Positions 8,899 through 18,217 of a stretch of 37,919 nt of DNA are shown here, piece after piece. The stretch lies in the NCBI GenBank assembly GCA_021157415.1, contig JAGGWN010000064.1, positions 1 to 37,919 of the forward strand, read 5' to 3'. The DNA is from Bacteroidales bacterium (GTDB taxonomy: Bacteria > Bacteroidota > Bacteroidia > Bacteroidales > VadinHA17). The position numbers were made by a program, and so were the translations under genes. The notes under the pieces were generated by a model. It saw nothing but the letters and a program-made list of their open reading frames with translations. It searched no databases and was not told the DNA's origin. Each line of letters starts with the position of its first letter. The stretch's first letter is position 1.

Positions 8899-11800
8899 AT
8901 GCACCATAAACAACTCAAAATATCAACCCTCTCAGGTATTCTTTTTTTATACGTTTCCCTGTCAGGGTTTCCGCATAACCATAAAAATGTTTCAGCGCCA
9001 GCAGTCGCAAGCCACTATAAAAATTCTTCCGTATTGGCATCGGGTCACTGGGTAAAAGTAAGGGTCTTGCAAAGCGGAATTCACAAAATCACCTATAAAG
9101 AGCTCGCAGACATGGGCCTGGCCGATCCCTCCCATCCGCGTATTTTTGGAAATGGCGGATGGATGTTGCCCGAAGCTAATGATATTGCTCATCCGGATGA
9201 TCTGGAGGAAATTCCTGTTTGGCTGGATAAAGGGAGTGACAACACCTTCAATCAAAATGATTACCTCTTGTTTTATGCAAGGGGACCGGAAAAATGGTAT
9301 TATTCCGTCCAGGATTCCATGTTCCGGCACCAGATTCACCTGTACGATGAAGGGGCCTATTATTATATTACCTCCGGCGGTACCGGAAAGACTATCCTAC
9401 CTGAGAGTTTCGTTGATTCCGTGCCCGATTATATAACTTCTTCTTTTGACGCCTTTCAATGGCATGAGATAGAAAAAGAAAATCTTATTCAGAGTGGACG
9501 GGAATGGTATGAACCGCTCACCACACAATCATCCTCAAAATTCGACTTTCTCTTCCCGGGGAGAATACAGAAAGAGGCTGTCCGTATGAAGATAAGAGTG
9601 GCCGGACGTTCCTCTGCGACTTCCTATTTCCACATAGAAACAGGAGGGATACAGCTTGCCCCAATATCTATTGGAGCTGTGAACCTTAACAGTTTTACCA
9701 CGGCCTATGCCCGGGCCGCTGTAGCAAACTATATGCTTTCCCCACAAGCGGGAGAAGATATCTCTGTTATCTTATCCTATAGCACCGCAGACCCTGTCAA
9801 CGCCAGGGCATGGCTCGATTATATCGATATGCAAACCCGTTGTCATCTGACATTCAGGAACCAGGAACTTTTTTTTAGAGATATTCGCTCTGTCTCTCCC
9901 GGGAACATCTCTGAATTCACCCTCGAAACCTCAGATGCAAGCACCCGGATATGGGATATTACCAATCTGAACAACGTCAGAGAAGTTGAGACACAATATT
10001 CAGGAAACAAATTGACTTTCCGATTGCACACTGATACATTAAAGGAATTCATTGCCTTTTCAGGCAAGGATTTTTCTACTCCCGAAATCATTGAGAAAAA
10101 TCTTCCAAACCAAAACCTGCACGCTCTGCCTCAATCCGAGTTGGTCATTGTAACATATCCTGATTTTCTGGAAGAAGCCAACCGGTTGGCTGATATTCAC
10201 CGGACGAAAGACCTGCTTACCGTGACAGTGGTTACCACTTCCCAGATATACAATGAATTTTCTTCCGGATCCAGAGATATCTCCGCTATTCGTAATTTTA
10301 TGAAAATGTTTTATGACAGAGCTCAGACCCCTGAAGAAAAACCCAGATACCTGCTTCTATTCGGAGACGGCTCCTATGCCAATAAATCCGCGGATCAGGG
10401 AAATACCAATTTTATTCCCACTTATCAATCCGGGAACTCACTGACACCTACACAATCATTCGTCTCGGATGACTTCTTCGGGATCCTTGATGACAACGAG
10501 GGGGGTATTAACGGACTGGTAGATATCGGGATAGGTCGCTTTCCCGTCTCCACGGCGGAAGAAGCAAATATCATTGTTGATAAGATCGAAACTTATCAAT
10601 CTCGGAAAGCCATGGGGGATTGGCGGAATAACATCTGTTTCGTCGGAGACGACGAAGACAACAATATCCATATGAGAGATGCCGATAAACTGGCCTCTTA
10701 TGTCGGAACCAACAACCCCTCCTTTGTCATTGATAAGGTTTATCTGGATGCATATCCCCAGGTTTCCACGGCCAGTGGAGCCAGGTATCCCGAGGTAAAC
10801 AAGGCCCTCAATGAAAAAATAGAAAAAGGACTTCTCATCTTCAACTATGTAGGACATGGTAACGAACGTGGCCTGGCACATGAAAACATACTGACTACGA
10901 GCGATATAAATTCATGGACGAACAAGCCCAACTATCCTCTTTTTATAACAGCTACTTGTGAATTCAGCCGTTTTGACTTTGTGGATATTAATGTAAACGG
11001 GATAATCACCCCCAGACCATCTGCCGGGGAAATGGTGATTCTGAATCCCGGTGGAGGAGGTATAGCTCTGCTAACAACCACCCGGCTGGTGTACTCGAGC
11101 CCTAACTTTGTCCTGAATCAAAACTTTTACAAATACATTTTTTCGAAAAACGAACTGGGCAGACCCAATACACTGGGCGATGCTTTGCGTCTCACAAAAA
11201 ACGTCTCCGGGTCAGGAATCAATAAAAGAAACTTCACTCTGCTCGGGGATCCGGCCCTCCGACTGGCATATCCTGAATATAAGATCATTACCGACTCCAT
11301 AAACAATGTCCCTGTCACGCTTCCTTTCGACACCCTGAAAGCTTTGAAGGAAATCACCATATCCGGCCATGTGGAAAATGATGAAGGGATATTCCTTCCT
11401 GAAATAAACGGGATTGTCCATCCTTCTGTTTTTGACAAAGCACGAGTGGTAACTACCCTTGGAAATGACAATCCGAATACTATGACCTTTCTGTTACAAG
11501 ATAACATCCTTTTCAAAGGGCAGGTTGAAATCCAGGACGGAATATTCAACTTTACTTTTCTGGTGCCTAAAGATATCTCATACAACCTGGGAAAAGGAAA
11601 AATAGATTATTATGCCACTCTGGATAACGGAAAAGATGCAGCCGGGGCTTTTGAAAACATTCTCGTGGGCGGATTTGCTGAAAATCCTGACCTGGATGTT
11701 ACCGGACCAGAGATAAAACTTTATCTGAACGACACGTTATTCCGGAATGGAGGACTTTCGGATGAGAACCCGGTCTTTCTGGCATACGTAACAGACCATG

Positions 11801-12357
11801 GAGGGATCAATACCGTAGGCAATGGGATCGGACATGACATTACAGCCATCCTCGATGAAAAGGAAACCAGTCCGGTTATTCTGAATAACTATTTTGCCTA
11901 CGAAATGAACAGCTACCAAAAAGGAGTTGTCAATTATCCGTTTTTCAACCTCTCCCGGGGTGAGCACAGCATCCGTTTTAAGGTATGGGACAATTATAAT
12001 AATTCCTCGGAAGCCACCCTCACTTTCCATGTGAATGACCAACCGGTTCATGTTATGGAAAAAGTCAGAAATTATCCCAATCCTTTCAAAGAAGATACCT
12101 GGTTTACCCTGGAACATAATCTCAATGACCAGGAGTTGGATATACAGGTACGCATATACAATCTTTCCGGAGGGTTGATAAGGATCCTTACTGAACACCA
12201 ATGGATAAGTGGCTACACCATCGAGCCTATTCACTGGAATGGAAGAGACGATCGGGGAGAAAAAGTTTCGGCCGGCTTATACGTTTTTCAGGTAATAATA
12301 CGTTCAAAGGAAGGTATTCAGATAAGTGGTAGTGGAAAACTGGTTATAATTCACTAA
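8899..12357 (+). CDS. porU: Type IX secretion system sortase PorU (C25 gingipain-like)
   Basis: Cleaves the C-terminal sorting domain from T9SS cargo at the cell surface and attaches the cargo to a lipopolysaccharide or lipid anchor. About 1152 residues from the ATG at 8899; a TTG at 8872 is less likely. Residues 1-40 hold an export signal. The C25 peptidase core (about 420-760) contains YLLLFGDGSY, then NYVGHGNERG with catalytic His 653, and FITATCEFSRFD with catalytic Cys 687. The C terminus (about 1060-1152) is itself a sorting-type domain: RNYPNPF, VRIYNLSG, WNGRDDRGEKVSAGLYVFQV. Length and order match PorU. porV follows 43 bp downstream, the natural partner in the attachment complex. Confidence 0.95.
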   Translation: MHHKQLKISTLSGILFLYVSLSGFPHNHKNVSAPAVASHYKNSSVLASGHWVKVRVLQSGIHKITYKELADMGLADPSHPRIFGNGGWMLPEANDIAHPDDLEEIPVWLDKGSDNTFNQNDYLLFYARGPEKWYYSVQDSMFRHQIHLYDEGAYYYITSGGTGKTILPESFVDSVPDYITSSFDAFQWHEIEKENLIQSGREWYEPLTTQSSSKFDFLFPGRIQKEAVRMKIRVAGRSSATSYFHIETGGIQLAPISIGAVNLNSFTTAYARAAVANYMLSPQAGEDISVILSYSTADPVNARAWLDYIDMQTRCHLTFRNQELFFRDIRSVSPGNISEFTLETSDASTRIWDITNLNNVREVETQYSGNKLTFRLHTDTLKEFIAFSGKDFSTPEIIEKNLPNQNLHALPQSELVIVTYPDFLEEANRLADIHRTKDLLTVTVVTTSQIYNEFSSGSRDISAIRNFMKMFYDRAQTPEEKPRYLLLFGDGSYANKSADQGNTNFIPTYQSGNSLTPTQSFVSDDFFGILDDNEGGINGLVDIGIGRFPVSTAEEANIIVDKIETYQSRKAMGDWRNNICFVGDDEDNNIHMRDADKLASYVGTNNPSFVIDKVYLDAYPQVSTASGARYPEVNKALNEKIEKGLLIFNYVGHGNERGLAHENILTTSDINSWTNKPNYPLFITATCEFSRFDFVDINVNGIITPRPSAGEMVILNPGGGGIALLTTTRLVYSSPNFVLNQNFYKYIFSKNELGRPNTLGDALRLTKNVSGSGINKRNFTLLGDPALRLAYPEYKIITDSINNVPVTLPFDTLKALKEITISGHVENDEGIFLPEINGIVHPSVFDKARVVTTLGNDNPNTMTFLLQDNILFKGQVEIQDGIFNFTFLVPKDISYNLGKGKIDYYATLDNGKDAAGAFENILVGGFAENPDLDVTGPEIKLYLNDTLFRNGGLSDENPVFLAYVTDHGGINTVGNGIGHDITAILDEKETSPVILNNYFAYEMNSYQKGVVNYPFFNLSRGEHSIRFKVWDNYNNSSEATLTFHVNDQPVHVMEKVRNYPNPFKEDTWFTLEHNLNDQELDIQVRIYNLSGGLIRILTEHQWISGYTIEPIHWNGRDDRGEKVSAGLYVFQVIIRSKEGIQISGSGKLVIIH

Positions 12358-12374
12358 ATTTGATTAGATTTTAA

Positions 12375-12382
12375 TACTTTTG
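12375..12382 (+). promoter_or_regulatory. Possible porV -7 box
   Basis: TACTTTTG at 12375-12382 fits TAnnTTTG exactly and lies 18 bp before the porV ATG. A TTTG at 12359-12362 has only a 12-nt spacer, so the -33 element is unconvincing. It could give porV extra transcription independent of porU. Confidence 0.3.
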
Positions 12383-12400
12383 TAACACAAATTATAAAGG

Positions 12401-13585
12401 ATGATTTTAAGAAAATTTTTATTTATATGGTGGGGGCTTACCTTAGGTGTATCACAAATATTACTATCTCAGATCTCCCGGGATGAACTGGCCGGACAGG
12501 TAAATGCCATACAGACAGCGGTCCCTTTTCTTACGATCACCCCTGATTCCAGAGCCGGAGGTATGGGAGATGTGGGTGTCGCAACCACCCCCGACATCAA
12601 TTCACAACACTGGAACGCTGCCAAATATGCCTTTATTGACGGAAGCGGAGGTGTAGCCTTATCATATTCTCCCTGGCTGAGAAATCTGGTCAATGACATC
12701 AACCTGGCATATCTCGCCGGCTATCTCAGGATAAACAAGCTGCAGACTGTCAGCATGAGCCTTCGTTATTTTTCTTTGGGAGATATTGTCTTTACCGATG
12801 ACTGGGGTAATACAACCCGTAATTTTAACCCGAACGAATTTGCAGTCGACGCTGCTTATGCCCGGGCTTTCTCCGAAAAAGTTTCCGCTGCACTTGCTTT
12901 CCGTTTTATCTATTCCAACCTTACAGGAGGTACCGGTGTTGGAGGAACGGACACTAAACCCGGAATATCTTTTGCAGCAGACCTTTCTACCTATTACCAT
13001 TCCGACGTAAATTTGGGGGATAAAAATGGAAGAGTAGCTTTCGGAGCCAATATCTCCAACATCGGAACAAAAATGTCTTATACTCCCAATCAGGAACCTG
13101 ATTTTGTTCCTATAAATCTCCGTCTCGGTGGCAGCCTGGGCATTGATCTCGACAAATTCAATACCATTAACATTTCTGCCGACATAAATAAACTACTGGT
13201 CCCTACACCGCCTATTTATGACTCGTTGGGCAACATCAGTGCAGGAAAAGATCCGAATGTGTCTGTACCCGTGGGTATGTTGCACTCATTTTACGATGCA
13301 CCGGGCGGGATCAAAGAAGAGTTTCACGAGATCGCATATTCCATTGGTGCAGAATATTGGTATAATAACCTGCTGGCAATCCGCGGAGGATATTTTCACG
13401 AACATGAAACCAAAGGAAACCGTAAGTATTTCAGCATGGGTCTGGGCCTGCGCCTGAACGTTTTTGCGGTGGATTTCTCGTACCTGATCCCTGTTTATCA
13501 GAATAACCCACTGGCAGGAACCCTTCGTTTTACCCTTTTGTTCGACTTTGATTCCTTCAAAAAACAAAACAATAACAAGAACTAG
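12401..13585 (+). CDS. porV: Type IX secretion system outer-membrane protein PorV
   Basis: A 394-residue FadL-like barrel protein that in known systems collects cargo from the SprA translocon and hands it to PorU. The signal peptide ends near ILLSQ. The PorV hallmark follows: AVPFLTITPDSRAGGMGDVGVAT and SQHWNAAKYAF. The N-terminal half has regularly spaced aromatic strands, and the chain ends in a typical barrel strand (GTLRFTLLFDFDSF). It lies directly after porU and 1 bp before ispF. Confidence 0.95.
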   Translation: MILRKFLFIWWGLTLGVSQILLSQISRDELAGQVNAIQTAVPFLTITPDSRAGGMGDVGVATTPDINSQHWNAAKYAFIDGSGGVALSYSPWLRNLVNDINLAYLAGYLRINKLQTVSMSLRYFSLGDIVFTDDWGNTTRNFNPNEFAVDAAYARAFSEKVSAALAFRFIYSNLTGGTGVGGTDTKPGISFAADLSTYYHSDVNLGDKNGRVAFGANISNIGTKMSYTPNQEPDFVPINLRLGGSLGIDLDKFNTINISADINKLLVPTPPIYDSLGNISAGKDPNVSVPVGMLHSFYDAPGGIKEEFHEIAYSIGAEYWYNNLLAIRGGYFHEHETKGNRKYFSMGLGLRLNVFAVDFSYLIPVYQNNPLAGTLRFTLLFDFDSFKKQNNNKN

Positions 13586-13586
13586 C

Positions 13587-14066
13587 ATGATCCTGCGTAC
13601 GGGTTTTGGCTATGATGTTCACCCCCTTGTACCGGAACGTCCCTTAATGATCGGGGGGATTGCTATACCCCATTATAAAGGAACAAAAGGTCATTCCGAT
13701 GGAGACGCACTGATCCACGCTATTGTGGATGCCTTGCTGGGAACTCTTGCACTTGGAAATATCGGAGATTATTTTCCGGATGACGATCCTCTGTATCATA
13801 ATATGCAAAGCCGCATATTCCTTGAAAAAACGGTTGCCCTGATTTACAACCATGGATTTAATATCGTAAATATAGATTCAACGGTGGTACTGGAACAACC
13901 CAAAATAAAACCGCATATTCCGGCCATAAGGAAAAATCTTTCGGAAATCATGCAAATATCCATAGATACAGTGTCGGTGAAAGCCACGACCAGTGAGCAG
14001 ATGGGGTTCGCAGGTAAAGAAGAAGGACTTGCTTGCTATGCCGTGGTGTTAATTCAAAAAGACTAA
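13587..14066 (+). CDS. ispF: 2-C-methyl-D-erythritol 2,4-cyclodiphosphate synthase
   Basis: Forms the cyclic diphosphate in the MEP isoprenoid pathway; a cytoplasmic trimer with a zinc site. 159 residues from the ATG at 13587, one base after the porV stop; a longer ATC start inside porV is rejected. Family motifs: GFGYDVHPL (metal ligands D10, H12), KGHSDGDALIHAI (H44 as third ligand), and ATTSEQMGFAGKEEGLAC near the C terminus. Its tight link to porV suggests one transcript with no functional relation to secretion. Confidence 0.95.
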   Translation: MILRTGFGYDVHPLVPERPLMIGGIAIPHYKGTKGHSDGDALIHAIVDALLGTLALGNIGDYFPDDDPLYHNMQSRIFLEKTVALIYNHGFNIVNIDSTVVLEQPKIKPHIPAIRKNLSEIMQISIDTVSVKATTSEQMGFAGKEEGLACYAVVLIQKD

Positions 14067-14073
14067 GACAATC

Positions 14074-14406
14074 ATGATAAAAACCATCGAGTCATCAGAC
14101 GAGTATGAGAAGATAAAAAAACAGGAAGGGGTGCTCCTGTATTTCTCGCACAAGGAATGTAATGTTTGCAAGGTTCTGAAACCCAAAATCCATAACATGC
14201 TTCAAAATTACTTCCCGCAAATACGCATGTATTATGTGAATGTCAGAGAAATGCCTGAAATTGCCGGTCAGGAGTCTGTTTTCAGCGTCCCTACCATAAC
14301 CGTTCATTTTGATGGCAGGGAGTTTTTCCGTAAAAGCAGGAACATAGGGGTTGATGAAATTCACAGCCTGATAAAACGACCCTATTCCCTGATGTTTGAG
14401 GATTGA
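14074..14406 (+). CDS. Thioredoxin-like protein
   Basis: A 110-residue single-domain protein without a signal peptide. It has an early CxxC (C29-N-V-C32) in the context SHKECNVCK, and the cis-proline loop SVPT about 45 residues later, so a thioredoxin fold is likely. The active site differs from the classical WCGPC, so redox partners and potential cannot be guessed. It is the last gene of the porU-porV-ispF run, 7 bp after ispF. A cytoplasmic thiol-disulfide role is inferred. Confidence 0.8.
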   Translation: MIKTIESSDEYEKIKKQEGVLLYFSHKECNVCKVLKPKIHNMLQNYFPQIRMYYVNVREMPEIAGQESVFSVPTITVHFDGREFFRKSRNIGVDEIHSLIKRPYSLMFED

Positions 14407-14432
14407 ACTTTTACTCTCCCGCTTAACACCTC

Positions 14433-14828
14433 CTACTTTTTATATTGTGCCACAACAACATCCTGCACGGTCCCGTCACTGGCTGTAAAATGAAAGGTAA
14501 TGCCTTTGAAATCATATTTTACAGTCCCGGTTCCCTGAATGGTATATCCGTTCACCCCTTGTTTGGGGATGGTAATATTGGCTTCATCTAAAAGCGCAGA
14601 CACATAGGTATCTGCTCCCAGATTATAGAAATTGGTAATCTCTATTTTCGTAGAATCGAATTGTGTAATCTGGGTGTCGTAATGTTGTGTACCGTATAAC
14701 TGGCTGTTTTCTTCCACATGCCAGGTCCCGCTCAGGGATAAAGACGGATTATTCTTGGTGCAGGAAAAAAAACTTACGGTCAAAAAAACCAGCAGGACAG
14801 CCACCTCCCGGAATTTCATGCTTTTCAT
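14433..14828 (-). CDS. Small lipoprotein of unknown function
   Basis: A 131-residue lipoprotein: a lysine/arginine start, hydrophobic helix and FFSC lipobox with Cys about 23. The mature part begins LSGTWHVEENSQ and continues as short alternating strands ending in VVVAQYKK. That pattern resembles the small lipocalin-like lipoproteins common in Bacteroidota, but I do not recognise a named family. It starts 3 bp after hutU on the same strand, so it is probably cotranscribed, with no evident link to histidine breakdown. Confidence 0.7.
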   Translation of the reverse strand: MKSMKFREVAVLLVFLTVSFFSCTKNNPSLSLSGTWHVEENSQLYGTQHYDTQITQFDSTKIEITNFYNLGADTYVSALLDEANITIPKQGVNGYTIQGTGTVKYDFKGITFHFTASDGTVQDVVVAQYKK

Positions 14829-14831
14829 GGT

Positions 14832-16844
14832 TTATTCTTTAATAGCATCATCGATAAGCCGATCGTCGGCCAGATTAGGAAACGTTACCCTTAATTGAGG
14901 GGTACGTGCCATCTCCCTGCGGATTGCAAACATGGCCTCCTTATTACGAGCCCAGCTTCTCCGGGCTATACCGTTGTTTACATCCCAGAACAACATACTC
15001 TTCACCCGCCGGTCAGCTTCTGCGGAACCGTCCAGCACCATACCGAACCCGCCGTTTATCACTTCACCCCAGCCTACACCACCGCCGTTATGCAAAGACA
15101 CCCAGGTAGCTCCGCGGAAAGCATCCCCGATTACATTCTGTACGGCCATATCAGCCGTGAACCCGCTTCCGTCGTAGATATTGGAAGTCTCCCGGAACGG
15201 CGAATCAGTACCGGAGACATCATGGTGGTCTCTTCCCAGCACGATCGGAGCAGAAATAACGCCTTTCCGAATTGCATCGTTAAAATGCAGGGCAATCTTC
15301 ACCCTGCCTTCGGCATCAGCATAAAGGATACGAGCCTGTGATCCTACCACCAGATTGTTTTTCCCGGCTTCACGGATCCAGTGAATATTATCTTTCATCT
15401 GAGGGATAATCTCCGCCGGAGCAACCTGGGCAATCTCTTCCATCACCCCGGCAGCGATCCTGTCGGTTTGAGCAAGATCTTCCGGCCGTGCAGAGGTACA
15501 CACCCAACGAAACGGACCAAAACCATAATCAAAGAAAAGAGGTCCCATAATATCCTCTACGTAGGAAGGATACCTGAAAGAACCGTCCGGATTAAAAATA
15601 TCAGCCCCGGCCCTGCCTGATTCAAGCAAAAAAGCATTACCATAATCCCAGAAATACATTCCCCGGGCTGACATTTCATTGATCGCCATAACCTGTCTTC
15701 TGAGCGATTCATGTACTCGTTCCCGGAACTGATCCGGTTCTTCCGCCATCATACGGTTCGATTCTTCAAAACTCAGATCCACAGGATAATACCCTCCGGC
15801 ATAAGGATTATGCAAAGAGGTCTGATCAGAGCCCAATTCTACCCGGATTCCTTTCTGCACCAGTGTCTCCCAGAGATCAACGATATTTCCTTCATAACCA
15901 ATGGATACTGCTTCTTTATTTGCACAGGCTTCCATCATTCGGTCAATCACCTGGTCCAGATTGTCATACATTTCATTCAACCATCCCTGTTCATACCGCT
16001 TGCGGATAGCTATGGGATTGACTTCGGCGATCACTCCCACAGCTCCTGCAATAACAGCAGCCTTGGCTTGTGCCCCCGACATACCTCCCAGACCAGAGGT
16101 AACAAACAATCTCCCGTGCAAACTCTCTTTCTCTCCCAACACTTTCCTGCCGGCATTCAATACTGTGATCGTCGTACCATGAACAATACCCTGTGGGCCG
16201 ATATACATAAACGATCCTGCAGTCATCTGCCCGTATTGAGTTACACCCAAAGCATTGAATTTTTCATACAGATCCTTCGACGAGTAATTGGGCACCACCA
16301 TTCCGTTGGTGACAACCACCCTCGGCGCATCCCGGTGTGAAGGGAACAATCCTAAGGGATGTCCTGAATAGAGTACGAGCGTCTGCTCATCTGTCATCTC
16401 GGCCAGATATTTCATGGTAAGCCGGTATTGTATCCAATTCTGAAATACAGCTCCGTTACCTCCATATGTGATGAGTTCGTGAGGATGCTGTGCAACCACT
16501 TCATCCAGATTATTGCTGATCATATGCATGATGGCTGCTGCCTGCACCGAACGATGAGGATACTCATCAATGGGGCGGGCATATATTTTGTAATCCGGCC
16601 TGAAACGATACATGTAAATACGACCGTATTTTTTCAGTTCTTCAGCAAATTCAGTTGCCAATACGGAATGAAACTGCTCCGGAAAATACCGTAAAGCATT
16701 TTTTAAAGCAAGTTTCTTCTCTTCGACTGACAAAATGTCTCTTCTTTTCGGAGCATGACTCATATCAGGATCCCAGATTTTAGGAGCCGGCAGTGTCTCG
16801 GGAATACCCTGAAGAATCTCTTTCCTAAACTCTTCTGTGCTCAT
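14832..16844 (-). CDS. hutU: Urocanate hydratase, long form
   Basis: Converts urocanate to imidazolonepropionate, the second step of histidine breakdown, using tightly bound NAD. 670 residues, close to the animal-type and Bacteroidota urocanases and longer than the roughly 555-residue proteobacterial form. Recognisable blocks are TYGGNGAVFQNW, VLYSGHPLGLFPS, TSGLGGMSGAQAKAA (NAD region), DQTSLHNPYAGGYYP, FDYGFGPFRWVCTS (catalytic Cys region) and SLHNGGGVGWGE. ATG start at 16844. No other histidine-utilisation gene (hutH, hutI, hutG, ftcD) is in the window, so hutU stands alone here. Confidence 0.93.
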   Translation of the reverse strand: MSTEEFRKEILQGIPETLPAPKIWDPDMSHAPKRRDILSVEEKKLALKNALRYFPEQFHSVLATEFAEELKKYGRIYMYRFRPDYKIYARPIDEYPHRSVQAAAIMHMISNNLDEVVAQHPHELITYGGNGAVFQNWIQYRLTMKYLAEMTDEQTLVLYSGHPLGLFPSHRDAPRVVVTNGMVVPNYSSKDLYEKFNALGVTQYGQMTAGSFMYIGPQGIVHGTTITVLNAGRKVLGEKESLHGRLFVTSGLGGMSGAQAKAAVIAGAVGVIAEVNPIAIRKRYEQGWLNEMYDNLDQVIDRMMEACANKEAVSIGYEGNIVDLWETLVQKGIRVELGSDQTSLHNPYAGGYYPVDLSFEESNRMMAEEPDQFRERVHESLRRQVMAINEMSARGMYFWDYGNAFLLESGRAGADIFNPDGSFRYPSYVEDIMGPLFFDYGFGPFRWVCTSARPEDLAQTDRIAAGVMEEIAQVAPAEIIPQMKDNIHWIREAGKNNLVVGSQARILYADAEGRVKIALHFNDAIRKGVISAPIVLGRDHHDVSGTDSPFRETSNIYDGSGFTADMAVQNVIGDAFRGATWVSLHNGGGVGWGEVINGGFGMVLDGSAEADRRVKSMLFWDVNNGIARRSWARNKEAMFAIRREMARTPQLRVTFPNLADDRLIDDAIKE

Positions 16845-16872
16845 ATGCCAAGATTTATCAGTTTTCTTATAT

Positions 16873-16880
16873 CAAATGTA
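16873..16880 (-). promoter_or_regulatory. Probable hutU -7 box
   Basis: Minus-strand TACATTTG (16880-16873) fits TAnnTTTG exactly, 28 bp before the hutU ATG. I see no good -33 element at the normal distance. It is back to back with the lemA promoter. Confidence 0.35.
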
Positions 16881-16930
16881 AAGTTACAATAATCCGTACA
16901 TATTTCATCAAATCTCAACAAATATTATTG

Positions 16931-16961
16931 TTTGTTTATGGCAGGCTTTTTGCTAACTTTA
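16931..16961 (+). promoter_or_regulatory. Promoter of the lemA-TPM operon
   Basis: TTTG at 16931-16934, a 19-nt spacer, then TAACTTTA at 16954-16961 (one mismatch to TAnnTTTG). Spacing is the Bacteroidota norm. The predicted transcription start is about 25 bp before the lemA ATG. Confidence 0.65.
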
Positions 16962-16992
16962 GGCTCAGAAAAAACCCAAAAAGAATAAACAC

Positions 16993-17577
16993 ATGAAGAA
17001 AAGAAAATTCCTTGTCTATGGATTGTTTTTGTTACTCACCCCTTTGCTGACCAGTTGCGGCTACAACAAGATGGTCAGTCTTGATGAAGCAGTAAAATCA
17101 CAGTGGGCACAGGTGGAAAATGTTTATCAAAGACGTGCGGATCTGATTCCCAATCTGGTTAGCACGGTAAAAGGATATGCCGATTTTGAAAAATCCACGC
17201 TTACCCAGGTCATTGAAGCGCGCGCCAAAGCCACCTCCGTCCAGATTGATGCCAACAAGTTGGATCCCCAATCCCTGCAGAAGTTCCAGGCAGCACAGGA
17301 TCAACTGAGTTCCGCCCTCTCGCGTCTGATGGTAGTGGTTGAGCGATATCCTGAACTTAAAGCCAACCAGAATTTTCTGGAGCTGCAAGCTCAACTGGAA
17401 GGAACGGAAAACCGGATCGCTGTTGAAAGGAGAAAGTTCAACGAAGTGACTCAGCAGTACAACACGTATATCCGGAAATTTCCCCAGCTCCTCTTTGCAA
17501 AAATGTTCGGATTTAAAGAAAAGGGCTATTTCAAGGCCGAAGAAAAAGCCAAGGAAGTCCCGAAAGTACAGTTTTAA
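16993..17577 (+). CDS. lemA: LemA family lipoprotein
   Basis: 194 residues, with a lipobox LTSC (Cys about 22) after a lysine-rich start. The LemA core is clear: YNKMVSLDEAVKSQWAQVENVYQRRADLIPNLVSTVKGYA, ELKANQNFLELQAQLEGTENRIAVERRKFNE and YNTYIRKFPQ (each written here as family blocks). It is an all-helical, membrane-attached domain facing the periplasm; its biochemical role is not established. It is followed 18 bp later by a TPM-domain gene and then a second one, a recurrent LemA-TPM grouping in bacteria, which suggests a shared envelope function. Confidence 0.93.
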   Translation: MKKRKFLVYGLFLLLTPLLTSCGYNKMVSLDEAVKSQWAQVENVYQRRADLIPNLVSTVKGYADFEKSTLTQVIEARAKATSVQIDANKLDPQSLQKFQAAQDQLSSALSRLMVVVERYPELKANQNFLELQAQLEGTENRIAVERRKFNEVTQQYNTYIRKFPQLLFAKMFGFKEKGYFKAEEKAKEVPKVQF

Positions 17578-17595
17578 AATGTGTATTCTTAAATA

Positions 17596-18054
17596 ATGAA
17601 ACGAATGAAACCCTCGGAATTCCTGTCTGAAAAAGAAAAGAAGAAGATTATTCACGCCATTGAAGAAGCTGAGAAGAACACCTCGGGCGAGATTCGTCTG
17701 CATATTGAAAAAGATTGCAGGACCGATGTGCTCGATCGCGCTGCTTACATCTTTGAAAAGCTCAAAATGCACAAAACCAAACTGCGGAACGGAGTATTGT
17801 TTTATCTGGCTCTTGAAAACCGGAAATTTGCCATTCTGGGAGATGCCGGCATCAATAAAGTGGTACCGGATAATTTTTGGGAAGATGTAAAAGAAACTGT
17901 TTTAAAATACTTCAGGGAAGGGAATTATGCTGACGGACTGGTTAAAGGAATCCTTATGACAGGTGAAAAGCTGAAAGAACATTTTCCGTACCAGCAGGAT
18001 GACATCAATGAACTGTCTAACGATATTTCTTTCGGAGATAAAATGGGGAAATGA
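17596..18054 (+). CDS. TPM domain protein, soluble
   Basis: A 152-residue protein with no signal peptide or membrane segment. The TPM (TLP18.3/Psb32/MOLO-1) pattern is visible: ISxxEKxxIxxAIxxAExxTSGEIRLHIE near residues 12-35, NGVLFYLALENRKFAILGD around 60-80, and the helix with YADGLVKGILMTGEKL. In some members this fold has acid phosphatase activity; here the function is unproven. It lies between lemA and a membrane-bound TPM paralogue and is probably cotranscribed with lemA. The ATG at 17596 is followed by a second possible ATG three codons on. Confidence 0.88.
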   Translation: MKRMKPSEFLSEKEKKKIIHAIEEAEKNTSGEIRLHIEKDCRTDVLDRAAYIFEKLKMHKTKLRNGVLFYLALENRKFAILGDAGINKVVPDNFWEDVKETVLKYFREGNYADGLVKGILMTGEKLKEHFPYQQDDINELSNDISFGDKMGK

Positions 18055-18217
18055 AACGGACATGAATTATTCTAACCCAAAATTCACACTGGCAACGGAT
18101 TAAAAAAATTCATAGAGAGCGAAGCGCCAGCCAGACCGAGGTCATTCGGGCAGGATTCCATAGGTGAAGAAAATTGTTATTTTCTTCATTATCAACAAAA
18201 TATAAATTTTTAAACAC
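18055..18217. other. Intergenic gap with AT-rich inverted repeat
   Basis: 163 bp between the two TPM genes. It holds a 10-bp inverted repeat, TGAAGAAAAT / ATTTTCTTCA (18165-18174 and 18179-18188, loop TGTT), 30 bp before the next ATG. There is no T-tract, so a terminator is not supported; a regulatory hairpin in the leader is possible. I see no reading frame here. Confidence 0.4.

Noticed and set aside
15711-16340. 209-codon plus-strand frame inside hutU
   Set aside because: It lies wholly opposite a well-conserved urocanase frame and shows no domain, start site or composition of its own.
18055-18217. Possible further copy of the 45-bp repeat (a GGATTAAA string between the two TPM genes)
   Set aside because: Only the last eight bases agree; neither paired stem is present.
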